A DNA stretch of 64,000 nt from positions 1,302,001 to 1,366,000 of the forward strand of contig OZ254079.1 of NCBI GenBank assembly GCA_965267475.1, read 5' to 3'. Numbering within the stretch: the stretch's first letter is position 1; each line of letters opens with the position of its first letter. The notes below the pieces were generated by a model. That model ran no database searches and was not told the origin of the DNA. It saw only the letters and a program-made list of their open reading frames with translations. Shown in pieces: positions 27,624 to 36,335 of this stretch. A program made the translations under genes and the position numbers. Source of the stretch: JBCBKU01 sp965267475 (GTDB lineage Bacteria; Pseudomonadota; Alphaproteobacteria; Rhodobacterales; Rhodobacteraceae).

Positions 27624-29051
27624 ATGAAAATCAGATATTTGAAGGCGGCCCTATTGGGTCTCGCCACTACTCTTGCAACAGTTCCTTCCGTTTCTGCGGA
27701 AGTTCTTACCGTTCTGCGGGGCGAGGCATCGAGCGCGCTCCGTGTATCCATGAACCGCGCGGTCGTGGTGGAGGCAGAGATGCCTTTCGCCGAATTGTCG
27801 ATCGCTAACCCGGGCATCGCGGACATCTCGACCCTATCGGACCGCACGATCTATGTGCTCGGCAAGGCACCGGGTCGCACAACCCTGACGCTTCTTGGCC
27901 CCGATGGCGGGCTGATCACGAATGTCGAGGTTCAGGTCGTCCCTGACGTCGATGAATTCAAAGAGCGTCTGCGTCAGATCCTTCCGGGCGAGCAGATCGA
28001 AGTTCGGACCGCCAATGACGGCATCGTGCTTTCAGGCACGGTTTCTTCACTGGCCCGTCTGGATCGCGCGCTTGACCTGGCCAACCGCTATGCGCCGGGC
28101 CGGGTGTCGAACCTGATGGTCGTCGGGGGCACGCAGCAGGTCATGCTGAAAGTGCGCTTCGCCGAAATGTCGCGCTCTGTGTCCAAGCAACTGGACATCA
28201 GTACGTCGATTGGCACGAACGGCGGCGTCGCGGCTTTGGGGCCAAGCGTTTCGTTCACACCGTTCGACCTGGACGGCGACGCAACGACACCGCTTGACCT
28301 GATCACACTGTTCGAAGTGGACAACCAGTCCATCGGCCAGCTGTCCACCGGGTTCGACGTTGGGTCTTACAGCTTCGAAGTCCTTATGGAAGCTCTTGAA
28401 ACCAAAGGGCTTGTCCGGACGCTGAGTGAACCGAACCTGGTCGCCCTGTCCGGTCAGGAGGCCAGCTTCCTGGCGGGTGGTGAGATCCCGGTACCGGTTG
28501 TCGACGATGAAGGCGGCATCACGGTCGAGTTTAAACCGTTTGGTGTCGAACTGACCTTCACGCCGCGGGTGGTCGACGGGCGCGTCATCAACCTTCAGAT
28601 GGTTACGGCGGTATCGGGCGTCGACCCGACGCTGACGGTCACCAACGGTGGCTTCTCGATCAACGGCTTCAGCCGGCGCGAGGCCCGGACCGTCGTCGAG
28701 ATGCGGGATGGCGAAAGCTTTGCGATCGCGGGTCTTCTGGAAGACAACTTCCAGGACAACATCTCGCAGGTGCCGTGGCTCAGCGATATCCCGGTTCTCG
28801 GGGCGCTGTTCCGTTCGACCGACTATCAGCGCGACCAGTCTGAACTGGTGGTCATCATCACGCCGCATCTGGTCACACCGACCCGCGGCGAGGCGTTGGC
28901 ACTGCCGACCGACCGGATCCGGCCGCCCACTGAAAACGAACTCTTCCTGCTTGGTGCGACCGGTCGCGGTACGCGCGGAGCCGGCGGGGGCGCTGCCGCA
29001 GAGGTCGCCAAGCAAGACTTCAGCGGTTCCTACGGCTACGTGATGGAGTAA
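27624..29051 (+). CDS. cpaC: Flp pilus secretin RcpA/CpaC
   Basis: The 475-aa outer-membrane secretin has a signal peptide to about residue 27 (ATVPSVSA), a pilus N-terminal domain (MPFAELSIANPGIADISTLSDRTIYVLGK in parts, about 45-80), a BON-like segment (about 100-170) and the secretin domain (about 235-430). The latter shows LSEPNLVALSGQEASFLAGGEIPVPV in parts and VPWLSDIPVLGALFRSTDYQRDQSELVVIITP in parts. It forms the gated channel through which the Tad pilus exits. The ATG at 27624 follows GGAGAGGCAGGTCAC. Confidence 0.94.
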   Translation: MKIRYLKAALLGLATTLATVPSVSAEVLTVLRGEASSALRVSMNRAVVVEAEMPFAELSIANPGIADISTLSDRTIYVLGKAPGRTTLTLLGPDGGLITNVEVQVVPDVDEFKERLRQILPGEQIEVRTANDGIVLSGTVSSLARLDRALDLANRYAPGRVSNLMVVGGTQQVMLKVRFAEMSRSVSKQLDISTSIGTNGGVAALGPSVSFTPFDLDGDATTPLDLITLFEVDNQSIGQLSTGFDVGSYSFEVLMEALETKGLVRTLSEPNLVALSGQEASFLAGGEIPVPVVDDEGGITVEFKPFGVELTFTPRVVDGRVINLQMVTAVSGVDPTLTVTNGGFSINGFSRREARTVVEMRDGESFAIAGLLEDNFQDNISQVPWLSDIPVLGALFRSTDYQRDQSELVVIITPHLVTPTRGEALALPTDRIRPPTENELFLLGATGRGTRGAGGGAAAEVAKQDFSGSYGYVME

Positions 29052-29055
29052 GACA

Positions 29056-29451
29056 ATGGCGGGTCGCATTAAACTGATCTTGGCCGCAACAAGCAGCGCA
29101 GTGCTTCTGACTGCATGCGGTGACGCCGGGATAGGGAACAGCTGGGCACGAGAGTCTGGTGCGTTCCTCGACGAAGGTGGCTTCGGTAACCCAACGGCAA
29201 CCAACATGTTCGCCCAGATGTGCGCCCGGTCCGGCGCAGGGGGCGGCGCGAAAGGTGGCGGTGTGAGCGATCCGATGGTGGTCCTCGATCCGCAAAGCCA
29301 GCCGGGTCAGCCAGTCTACAATGTCCACTGTAACGGCCAGCTCAACGGCAAATACGCGACGGTCATCTTCCGCGAATACGTGGATAGCGCGACCGAGCTT
29401 CCGCCGAGCGATGAAGGTGGTATTGCAGCGATTGAAGGGGCAGGTGGCTAA
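29056..29451 (+). CDS. small lipoprotein of the Tad locus
   Basis: The 131-aa protein has a lipoprotein signal peptide with lipobox LTAC (Cys22), then a Gly-rich region (GAGGGAKGGG) and YNVHCNGQLNGKYATVIFREYVD. It begins 4 bases after the secretin stop, so it is co-transcribed. Position suggests a pilotin or RcpB/CpaD-like outer-membrane helper, but it is shorter than CpaD and no peptidoglycan-binding motif is seen. Function unassigned. Confidence 0.75.
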   Translation: MAGRIKLILAATSSAVLLTACGDAGIGNSWARESGAFLDEGGFGNPTATNMFAQMCARSGAGGGAKGGGVSDPMVVLDPQSQPGQPVYNVHCNGQLNGKYATVIFREYVDSATELPPSDEGGIAAIEGAGG

Positions 29452-29482
29452 TAATTATTCGTCTCGATTGAACGAATAATTA
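29452..29482. repeat. A/T-rich 11-bp inverted repeat abutting the lipoprotein stop codon
   Basis: TAATTATTCGT (29452-29462) and ACGAATAATTA (29472-29482) flank a 9-base loop. It starts directly after the TAA stop. No T-run follows, so it is either an RNA stabiliser, a weak terminator or an operator. Confidence 0.7.
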
Positions 29483-29510
29483 CGTGATTTTAGCCTCAAT
29501 GTCGCCAACT

Positions 29511-29592
29511 TTGGCAGCCATTTCTTCCACACCGGGACGGTAGGCGCGATTCTTGTATCGCGTCTCCGGACGGAGGCGGAGATGGCTGCCAA
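29511..29592 (+). promoter_or_regulatory. 82-base structured element upstream of tadZ
   Basis: Outer 11-bp arms TTGGCAGCCAT and ATGGCTGCCAA enclose two inner hairpins (CGCGAT-TCTTGT-ATCGCG and CTCCG-GA-CGGAG). A T5 run follows at 29596-29601. A competing hairpin GCCAA-CT-TTGGC (29504-29515) uses part of the left arm. This looks like a multibranched terminator or attenuator within the Tad operon. Confidence 0.55.
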
Positions 29593-29662
29593 CGGCTTTT
29601 TGGGCCCTTAGCAACCAAAGTTTGTTTCGCTCTCGTCCGGTAACGGAAGGACGTGAGGCTAT

Positions 29663-30907
29663 ATGAGTAACACTGCGGCATTGCAGCCAGAACCGGCACC
29701 GATTGTTGCCTGCACAGTCAGCCGGGATGTACAGAACTTCGATCTTCTGATCGAGGATATGGAAACCGAACTTGGGGAAAGCTGGGGCGATCTGTCCTTT
29801 CAGGACGCAGCCGTCTTTCTGACCCAACCGGATTCGGATTCGCTTGAGTTTGTCGCCGTCGCGATGGACGAAGAAGACGAAGACGATCTCGCTCAAATTG
29901 CGGACATTATCAAAGCTGCGGTCTCAAAGGGCATCAAGGTGCTCGTCATCGCGGAAGAGGTAAGCCCGATTGCGCTGCACCAGCTTCTGAAGCTTGGCGC
30001 GGAAGAGTTCGTGCCGTACCCCCTTCCGGACGGCGCGTTGCACGATGCGATCGAGCGGATGCGCAAACCTCCGGAGCCCAAGGTGCAACATGCCGAAGGT
30101 TCGGCCCCGACGCTCAAGGCGACGGGCGACCGCGACGGCGTGGTCCTTCCGGTTCACGGATTGGGCGGCGGCACCGGTGCCACCACCTTCGCGGTGAACC
30201 TGGCCTGGGAACTTGCGAATATCGACAAGGACGAACCCCCGCGGGTCTGCCTGCTTGATCTGGATCTGCAATTCGGGTCGGCATCGACCTATCTCGATCT
30301 GCCGCGACGCGAAGCCGTGTTCGAGCTGCTGCAGGACACCGCGTCGATGGACAGCGACGCCTTCATGCAGGCGCTCCTGACCTTCAACGAAAAACTCTAT
30401 GTGCTGACGGCCCCGTCCGAGATGCTTCCGCTCGATATCATCGGGCCGGAAGACGTCGAACGTCTGGTCGAGATGGCACGGACCAATTTCGACTATGTCA
30501 TCATCGACATGCCGTCGCCGCTGGTTCAGTGGACCGAAACGGTTCTGCACGCCGCGCATGTCTATTTCGCGATGATGGAACTCGACATGCGGTCGGCCCA
30601 GAACACGCTTCGGCTGATCCGGGCCCTGAAGGGCGAGGAACTGCCGTTCGAAAAGCTGCGCTACGTTCTGAACAAGGCGCCGAAATTTGCGGATCTCTCG
30701 GGCAAGAGCCGCGTCAAGCGCATGGCCGAAAGCCTCGACATTCAGATCGAAGTGCAAATCCCGGATGGCGGCAAACAGATCGTTCAGTCCTGCGACCACG
30801 GACTGCCTTTGTCCGAGACGGCGGGCAAAAGCCCGGTCCGCAAGGAAATCGCGAAGCTGGCCAAGTCGGTTCATGAATTGAACGAGTCCGTCGCCGCTGG
30901 CGGCTAG
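29663..30907 (+). CDS. cpaE: Tad pilus assembly ATPase-like protein TadZ/CpaE
   Basis: The 414-aa protein has an N-terminal receiver-like domain (about 1-130) and a C-terminal MinD/ParA-type fold (about 155-400). The latter shows VCLLDLDLQFGSASTYLDL, VLTAPSEMLPLDIIG and DYVIIDMPSPLVQW. The Walker A position reads HGLGGGTGATT (residues 165-175) and lacks the lysines of KGGxGKT, so ATP hydrolysis may be weak or absent. TadZ homologues localise the Tad machine to the cell pole. The ATG at 29663 has AAGGACGTGAGG upstream. Confidence 0.92.
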   Translation: MSNTAALQPEPAPIVACTVSRDVQNFDLLIEDMETELGESWGDLSFQDAAVFLTQPDSDSLEFVAVAMDEEDEDDLAQIADIIKAAVSKGIKVLVIAEEVSPIALHQLLKLGAEEFVPYPLPDGALHDAIERMRKPPEPKVQHAEGSAPTLKATGDRDGVVLPVHGLGGGTGATTFAVNLAWELANIDKDEPPRVCLLDLDLQFGSASTYLDLPRREAVFELLQDTASMDSDAFMQALLTFNEKLYVLTAPSEMLPLDIIGPEDVERLVEMARTNFDYVIIDMPSPLVQWTETVLHAAHVYFAMMELDMRSAQNTLRLIRALKGEELPFEKLRYVLNKAPKFADLSGKSRVKRMAESLDIQIEVQIPDGGKQIVQSCDHGLPLSETAGKSPVRKEIAKLAKSVHELNESVAAGG

Positions 30908-30931
30908 GGCTAATTTCGAGGGGAACTCACG

Positions 30932-32374
30932 GTGTTTTCGAAGTACAAAAAGCCAAATCAGTCGCCTGCTGGTGCGCCTGAGCTTAAGTCGGTCGAAGGT
31001 GGCGCTGCGGCCGCTTCCGCGCCGACGCCCGATGCCTCTGTCAAGCGCAAGCCATCCAAGGCCGCCGCCCAGGCTGTGCCGATGGACAAGGAAGCCAAGC
31101 GGAAGGAACGGCTGGGCGAGATCAAGGTCGAACTGCACAAGGCGCTTCTTGATAACCTGAACCTCGCCGCGCTGGAAAACGCGACCGAACAGGATCTGCG
31201 GGCCGAAATCGTTGCGATTTCCGCCGAACGCCTGGACGAGATGGGCGTCGTGCTGAACCGGGATGAACGGGCATCGCTGAACCAGGATCTGTTCGACGAA
31301 GTGACGGGGCTTGGGCCCCTTGAGCCGCTTCTGAAAGACGACACCGTGAACGATATTCTCGTGAACGGACCGCAGCAGGTCTTTGTGGAACGCGCCGGTA
31401 AGCTGGAACTGACTGACACGACCTTCAAGGACGAAAAGCACCTGCTTCGGATCATCGACAAAATCGTGTCGGCCGTGGGTCGTCGGGTTGATGAATCGAA
31501 CCCATATGTTGACGCCCGTCTCGCCGACGGGTCGCGTTTCAACGCGATGGTTCCCCCGATTGCGGTGGACGGGAGCCTGGTCTCCATTCGTAAGTTTAAG
31601 AAGGAAAAGCTGGCCGTTGACGACCTGGTCAACTTCGGCGCCTTCACCGAGGAAATGGCAGCCTATCTTCAGGCGGCCGTTGCGACACGCCTGAACATCA
31701 TCGTCTCGGGCGGTACCGGTTCCGGTAAAACGACCACGCTGAACGCGCTGTCGTCCTTCATCGACAACGATGAACGCATCCTGACGATCGAGGATACGGC
31801 GGAACTTCAGCTTCAGCAGACCCATGTGGGCCGGATGGAAAGCCGCCCCGCCAACGTGGAAGGCAAAGGTGCTGTGACCCAGCGCGACTGTCTTCGGAAC
31901 GCCCTGCGGATGCGTCCTGACCGCATCATCGTGGGTGAGACACGGGGCGAGGAAGTCATCGACATGCTTCAGGCCATGAACACGGGCCACGACGGGTCGA
32001 TGACCACGATCCACGCCAACTCGGCACGGGACGGTGTGTCGCGCTTGGAAAACATGATCTCGATGGCCGGGATTGAAATGCCGATCAAGGCGGTCCGGGC
32101 CCAGATTTCTTCCGCTGTGAACCTGATCGTGCAAGCTTCACGCTTGCAGGACGGTTCGCGCCGGATGGTCTCGATCACAGAAGTGACGGGCATGGAAGGT
32201 GAAGTGATCTCGATGCAGGAAGTCTTCCGCTATCAGCGGGTCGGCCTGACACCGGACAACAAGATCATCGGGCACTTCACGGCGACGGGCATTCGGTCGG
32301 CCTATTCGGAACGGTTCCGGATGTGGGGTTACGACCTGCCGTCGAACATCTTTGAACCCTTCGCTGCGGAGTAA
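30932..32374 (+). CDS. cpaF: Tad pilus secretion ATPase TadA/CpaF
   Basis: Hexameric motor that powers pilus extension and retraction. The 480-aa protein has a basic, Ala/Pro-rich N-terminal tail (about 1-60) and a type II/IV secretion ATPase domain. Walker A is GGTGSGKTT (Lys266), with LTIEDTAELQL, the Asp box MRPDRIIVGETRGEE, and the His box MNTGHDGSMTTIHANSARD. The GTG at 30932 follows GAGGGGAACTCAC. It lies 24 bases after cpaE and 6 before tadB. Confidence 0.97.
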   Translation: MFSKYKKPNQSPAGAPELKSVEGGAAAASAPTPDASVKRKPSKAAAQAVPMDKEAKRKERLGEIKVELHKALLDNLNLAALENATEQDLRAEIVAISAERLDEMGVVLNRDERASLNQDLFDEVTGLGPLEPLLKDDTVNDILVNGPQQVFVERAGKLELTDTTFKDEKHLLRIIDKIVSAVGRRVDESNPYVDARLADGSRFNAMVPPIAVDGSLVSIRKFKKEKLAVDDLVNFGAFTEEMAAYLQAAVATRLNIIVSGGTGSGKTTTLNALSSFIDNDERILTIEDTAELQLQQTHVGRMESRPANVEGKGAVTQRDCLRNALRMRPDRIIVGETRGEEVIDMLQAMNTGHDGSMTTIHANSARDGVSRLENMISMAGIEMPIKAVRAQISSAVNLIVQASRLQDGSRRMVSITEVTGMEGEVISMQEVFRYQRVGLTPDNKIIGHFTATGIRSAYSERFRMWGYDLPSNIFEPFAAE

Positions 32375-32380
32375 CGGCAC

Positions 32381-33349
32381 ATGAGTATCAGTGCAGAACC
32401 GCTCATTTACGGTCTGATCTTTATCGCCGTTCTGGTCCTCGTCGAGGGCCTCTATCTCACGATCTTCGGCAAATCGATCAGCCTGAACAACCGGGTCAAC
32501 CGCCGTCTCGAAATGCTCGAGAAGGGCGCAGGCCGCGAACAGGTGCTGGAACAACTCCGCAAGGAGATGGGCCAACACATGAAATCGCGTTCGATCCCGC
32601 TTTACGCGATCCTTGCGAACAAGGCGCAAAAAGCCAACATCGCCTTTACGCCGGGCCAGTTGATCATGGTCATGGGCGTTTTGGGCTTCGTGGCATTCGT
32701 GGGTATGACCTTCGGCACATCGGCAGCCTGGCAGATCCGCCTGTTCCTGTCGGCGGCCATGGGGATCGGCGGCGTCTATGTCTGGGTCGACAACAAGGCC
32801 AAAAAGCGCCTTGGCCTGATTGAAGAACAGCTTCCCGACGCGGTGGAACTGATGGTGCGCTCGCTGCGCGTGGGTCACCCGTTTTCATCGGCTTTGACCA
32901 TCGTCTCGAAAGAGGTGCCAGACCCGCTGGGTTCCGAATTTGGCGTGATCGCCGACGAAAGTGCCTATGGTCGCGATGTGGGCGAGGCCCTGAAAGCCAT
33001 GGCCGAACGTCTGGATATGCAGGATTTGCGCTTCCTCGCTGTTGCGGTGACGATCCAGCAGACTTCGGGTGGTAACCTAGCCGAAATCCTGCACGGTTTG
33101 GCCCAGGTGATCCGCGCGCGGTTCAAGCTGTTCCGCCGTGTGAAGGCGATCACCGCAGAAGCGAAATGGTCCGGCATGTTCCTGTCGATCTTCCCGATCG
33201 TGGCGCTGGTCGGCATCAACGTGCTTGAGCCCAACTACTATGACGACGTGAAGGGGACCTCGGTCTTCATCCCGGCCTGTCTGGTTGTCGCGGGCTTTCT
33301 TGTGGCCAACGTCTTCGTGATGCGGGCGCTTGTGAACATTAAGGTGTAA
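32381..33349 (+). CDS. tadB: Tad pilus inner-membrane protein TadB
   Basis: The 322-aa protein has an N-terminal helix (about 8-28), two helices near 85-130, a cytoplasmic T2SSF domain (LIEEQLPDAVELMVRSLRVGHPFSSAL, then ETTSGGNLAEIL-like QQTSGGNLAEILHGL) and a C-terminal helix pair. It is the GspF-like platform that couples the ATPase TadA to pilin assembly. Start ATG at 32381, 6 bases past the cpaF stop; overlap-like spacing continues to tadC. Confidence 0.93.
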   Translation: MSISAEPLIYGLIFIAVLVLVEGLYLTIFGKSISLNNRVNRRLEMLEKGAGREQVLEQLRKEMGQHMKSRSIPLYAILANKAQKANIAFTPGQLIMVMGVLGFVAFVGMTFGTSAAWQIRLFLSAAMGIGGVYVWVDNKAKKRLGLIEEQLPDAVELMVRSLRVGHPFSSALTIVSKEVPDPLGSEFGVIADESAYGRDVGEALKAMAERLDMQDLRFLAVAVTIQQTSGGNLAEILHGLAQVIRARFKLFRRVKAITAEAKWSGMFLSIFPIVALVGINVLEPNYYDDVKGTSVFIPACLVVAGFLVANVFVMRALVNIKV

Positions 33350-33353
33350 GGTC

Positions 33354-34340
33354 ATGGAAACCATTCAACCCATTCTGGATCTCCTGACCGACCGGTTGGG
33401 ACCGTTCGGGCCGCTGATCGTGGTCGGTGTGCTTGGGATGTTCATGATCCTGATCACCCTGCCGGTCCTTCTGAAGAAGGAAGTCGATCCGCTTGATAAG
33501 CTGAAGTCGCCCGGAACGCGCCAGAACACCAAGGTCAAGGACAAGCAGGCGCTTCGGTCTGGCGGCAACAAGAAGGACAAGCTTGAGAAATACTCGGGCT
33601 TCCTTGAACCGCAGGACGAACAGGAATATTCGGCCGTCCGCCTGAAGCTCCTGCAGGCCGGATATCGCTCGAAGAACGCGGTTCGGACTTATAACTTCAT
33701 GCAGTTCGCACTGGGCGTCGGTCTGCTGATCATCGGTGCGCTATACGCCATCGTGCAAAGCGCAACCGGGCAACCGACAACGCAGGCTCTTGTTCTTTCG
33801 GTGCTTTTGCCGGGTGTTGTGGGCTACATGTTGCCCAAATACTGGGTGACCCGCCGCCAGGAAGAACGCCAGGAAGAGATCACAAACGGCTTCCCCGATG
33901 CGCTTGACATGATGCTGGTCTGCGTCGAAGCCGGTCAGTCGCTTGACCAGTCTATCAATCGGGTCTCGAAGGAAATCCGCGCCGGCTACCCGGCCCTTGC
34001 GGATGAATTTGAAATCGTCGGCCATGAGATGAAGGCCGGTAAGGAAAAGACCCAGGTTCTGCGGGACATGTCCGAACGTGCAGGCGTGCCCGATGTGGCC
34101 AGCTTCGTGACCGTTTTGATCCAGTCGGCCAGCTTCGGTACCTCGATCGCCGAAGCCCTTCGTGTCTATGCGGGCGAGATGCGTGATAAACGCGTCATGC
34201 GCGCAGAAGAAAAAGCAAACAAGTTGCCTACGAAGATGACCCTTGCCACAATGATGCTGACGGTTCCTCCGCTTCTGATCATCCTGATCGGGCCGTCGGT
34301 CTATGAAATCTCGGTGACGCTGAGCAACGCAAACTTCTAA
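33354..34340 (+). CDS. tadC: Tad pilus inner-membrane protein TadC
   Basis: The 328-aa paralogue of TadB has helices at about 15-38 and 118-165, then a T2SSF domain with NGFPDALDMMLVCVEAGQSLDQSINRV and VTVLIQSASFGTSIAEALRVYAGEMR in part, and a C-terminal helix ending VYEISVTLSNANF. It forms the platform with TadB. It begins 4 bases after tadB and ends 7 bases before the TPR lipoprotein gene, within one operon. Confidence 0.93.
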   Translation: METIQPILDLLTDRLGPFGPLIVVGVLGMFMILITLPVLLKKEVDPLDKLKSPGTRQNTKVKDKQALRSGGNKKDKLEKYSGFLEPQDEQEYSAVRLKLLQAGYRSKNAVRTYNFMQFALGVGLLIIGALYAIVQSATGQPTTQALVLSVLLPGVVGYMLPKYWVTRRQEERQEEITNGFPDALDMMLVCVEAGQSLDQSINRVSKEIRAGYPALADEFEIVGHEMKAGKEKTQVLRDMSERAGVPDVASFVTVLIQSASFGTSIAEALRVYAGEMRDKRVMRAEEKANKLPTKMTLATMMLTVPPLLIILIGPSVYEISVTLSNANF

Positions 34341-34347
34341 GGGGCAC

Positions 34348-34923
34348 ATGGCAAGATTCTGGGTGGGGTTGACCCTGGGACTAGGTATTTTGGCCGCCTG
34401 CGATGATATCGCGGGCGGCTTTCGCACGGAGGATCCAAGCCCCTTCGCACCGACCGGCAAGATCCGGTCCGACGCTGTGGTTGAAGATCAGCTGCTTGTG
34501 GGACACCGGCTGATGGAGGCCGGCGAATACGAACTGGCCTTGCAAAGCTATCAACTGGCCGCCTTTGAACAGGGCACAACGGCCGAGGTTCTGTCGGCCA
34601 TCGGTTCGGCCAATTTGCGGCTGGGGCGGCTTGGTCAGGCCGAACAGCAGCTTCGCAACGCCACCGAACAGGACGAAACCTTTGTCCCCGCCTGGAACAA
34701 TCTGGGCGTCGTCCTCATGGAAACCGGCAATTTTGGCGAAGCAAGCCGCGTTTTCCGTGTCGCGTTTGCACTGGATAGTGGCGAAAGTGCCGAAATTCGT
34801 AACAATCTGGCCTTGGCTCTCGAAAAACTGGAAAATCCAGAGTATTCTGAGACTAATGACGCAAACTTCGCGTTGGTGCGCCAGGGGTCAGGGGAATACC
34901 TGCTTCTGTCGACGCCAGAATAA
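34348..34923 (+). CDS. TPR-repeat lipoprotein of the Tad locus
   Basis: The 191-aa protein has a lipobox LAAC (Cys18) and at least three tetratricopeptide repeats (about 50-155, e.g. EAGEYELALQSYQLAAFEQG, RLGRLGQAEQQLRNATEQD and ETGNFGEASRVFRVAFALD). It precedes a second TPR lipoprotein resembling TadD. The two probably act together in the periplasm as scaffolds or secretin pilotins. Co-transcribed with tadC. Confidence 0.82.
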   Translation: MARFWVGLTLGLGILAACDDIAGGFRTEDPSPFAPTGKIRSDAVVEDQLLVGHRLMEAGEYELALQSYQLAAFEQGTTAEVLSAIGSANLRLGRLGQAEQQLRNATEQDETFVPAWNNLGVVLMETGNFGEASRVFRVAFALDSGESAEIRNNLALALEKLENPEYSETNDANFALVRQGSGEYLLLSTPE

Positions 34924-34961
34924 GCGAAGGGCACACGAGCAGGAAAAAGGACGCAGGCACC

Positions 34962-35822
34962 ATGCGCCACTCAGTTATTTTTACTCTCTGCCTTGGCAGC
35001 GCCGTTGCGCTGTCGGCATGTAGTCAACCGACAACCGTTGAAGAGATCGAGGCAGCGTTCAAAGACGTCAACGTGATCGATGAATCGAACCTCAACGATG
35101 TGATGTTGCGGTCCTCTGACGCCAACGAGGCTGTGGCCTATTTTGCCAAGTCCAGCGCGCAAGAGCCGGACCGCATCGATCTGAAGCGCGGTCTCGGCCA
35201 ATCCCTGGTCCGTGCCGGGAAAGCTTCGGACGCTGTACCGGTCTGGCGCGATGTGGTCGCAAGCGACGAAGTCACCGACGGTGACCGCCTGAACCTTGCC
35301 GAAGCCCTGATCCGGTCAAACAACTGGGAAGAGGCCGAGGTTGAACTCGACAAGATCCCGCCCACGACCGAAACCTACAATCGGTACCGGTTGGAAGCGA
35401 TGGTGGCCGACGCCAATAAGGAATGGGAAAAGGCCGACAGTTTCTATGAAATTGCGCTTGGTCTGACGACCAAACCGTCCGGCGTTCTGAACAACTGGGG
35501 CTATTCCAAGCTGACCCGCGGTGACGCCAAAGGGGCCGAGACGCTGTTTACCGAGGCGATCAGCTATGCGCCCGACCTCTTCACGGCCAAGAACAATCTG
35601 GTTCTGGCCCGCGGCGCCCAGCGGAACTATGACTTGCCGGTGGTCGAGATGAGCCAGACCGAGCAGGCCCAGCTTCTGCACACGCTGGCCCTGTCGGCCA
35701 TCAAGCAAGGCGATGTGGCAACCGGACGCGGCCTTCTGCGCCAGGCGATGGATACCCATCCGCAGCATTTCGAAGCCGCAGCCCGCAGCCTGGATGCGCT
35801 TGAAAACAACGTCATAAACTAA
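34962..35822 (+). CDS. tadD: TPR lipoprotein TadD
   Basis: The 286-aa protein has a lipobox LSAC (Cys20) and TPR repeats across about 50-270 (KRGLGQSLVRAGKASDAVPV, EALIRSNNWEEAEVELDKI, NNWGYSKLTRGDAKGAETLF). TadD family proteins are periplasmic lipoproteins needed for Flp pilus assembly. It follows the shorter TPR lipoprotein by 38 bases and precedes the prepilin peptidase by 18, keeping the usual Tad order. Confidence 0.85.
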   Translation: MRHSVIFTLCLGSAVALSACSQPTTVEEIEAAFKDVNVIDESNLNDVMLRSSDANEAVAYFAKSSAQEPDRIDLKRGLGQSLVRAGKASDAVPVWRDVVASDEVTDGDRLNLAEALIRSNNWEEAEVELDKIPPTTETYNRYRLEAMVADANKEWEKADSFYEIALGLTTKPSGVLNNWGYSKLTRGDAKGAETLFTEAISYAPDLFTAKNNLVLARGAQRNYDLPVVEMSQTEQAQLLHTLALSAIKQGDVATGRGLLRQAMDTHPQHFEAAARSLDALENNVIN

Positions 35823-35840
35823 AACTCAAAGGGGCGGCCG

Positions 35841-36335
35841 ATGCAGATAACGGCATGGGCCGCCCTTTGGTTCCTACCCTTCGCTGTCCCAATCGGACTT
35901 TGGGTGGCGTGGAGCGATCTCAAGTTCATGAAGATCCCCAACAAGGCCGTCATGGCCTTGTTCGTCGTGTTTATGGTGATCGGTCTGATCGCCCTGCCAT
36001 TTGACGAATACCTCTGGCGCTATGTCCATGCGGTGGTTCTTCTGGCCATCGGGTTCGTCGGCAACATGGCGCGGGCCTTCGGGGCGGGTGACGCCAAATT
36101 CGTCGCCGCTGCAGCGCCGTTCTTTGACCGGGCCGACGCGCTTTCCTTGATGACCATCTTTGCCGCCGTACTTCTGGGCGCCTTCGCGACCCATCGCGTG
36201 TTTCGGGCCATCCCGGCCATGCGCCGCGCCTTTCCGGACTGGAAAAGCTGGGATCACGCAAAGTTCCCCATGGGATTCGCCCTGGGCGGCACGCTGATCC
36301 TGTATCTGCTCGGCGGTGTCTTCTTCGGATCCTAA
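35841..36335 (+). CDS. cpaA: A24 prepilin peptidase CpaA/TadV
   Basis: Aspartic membrane protease that cleaves the Flp pilin leader. The 164-aa protein has about five helices. The two catalytic aspartates are Asp26 in AWSDLKFMKIPN and Asp84 in the GxGD-type motif GAGDAKFVAA. It ends the main Tad operon; its TAA overlaps the stop codon of the convergent membrane protein gene. Confidence 0.93.
   Translation: MQITAWAALWFLPFAVPIGLWVAWSDLKFMKIPNKAVMALFVVFMVIGLIALPFDEYLWRYVHAVVLLAIGFVGNMARAFGAGDAKFVAAAAPFFDRADALSLMTIFAAVLLGAFATHRVFRAIPAMRRAFPDWKSWDHAKFPMGFALGGTLILYLLGGVFFGS

Noticed and set aside
29924..32134. A 736-codon open frame antisense to cpaE/cpaF
   Set aside because: High-GC shadow frame; the sense proteins are fully supported and the antisense product is His/Arg-rich without a domain.
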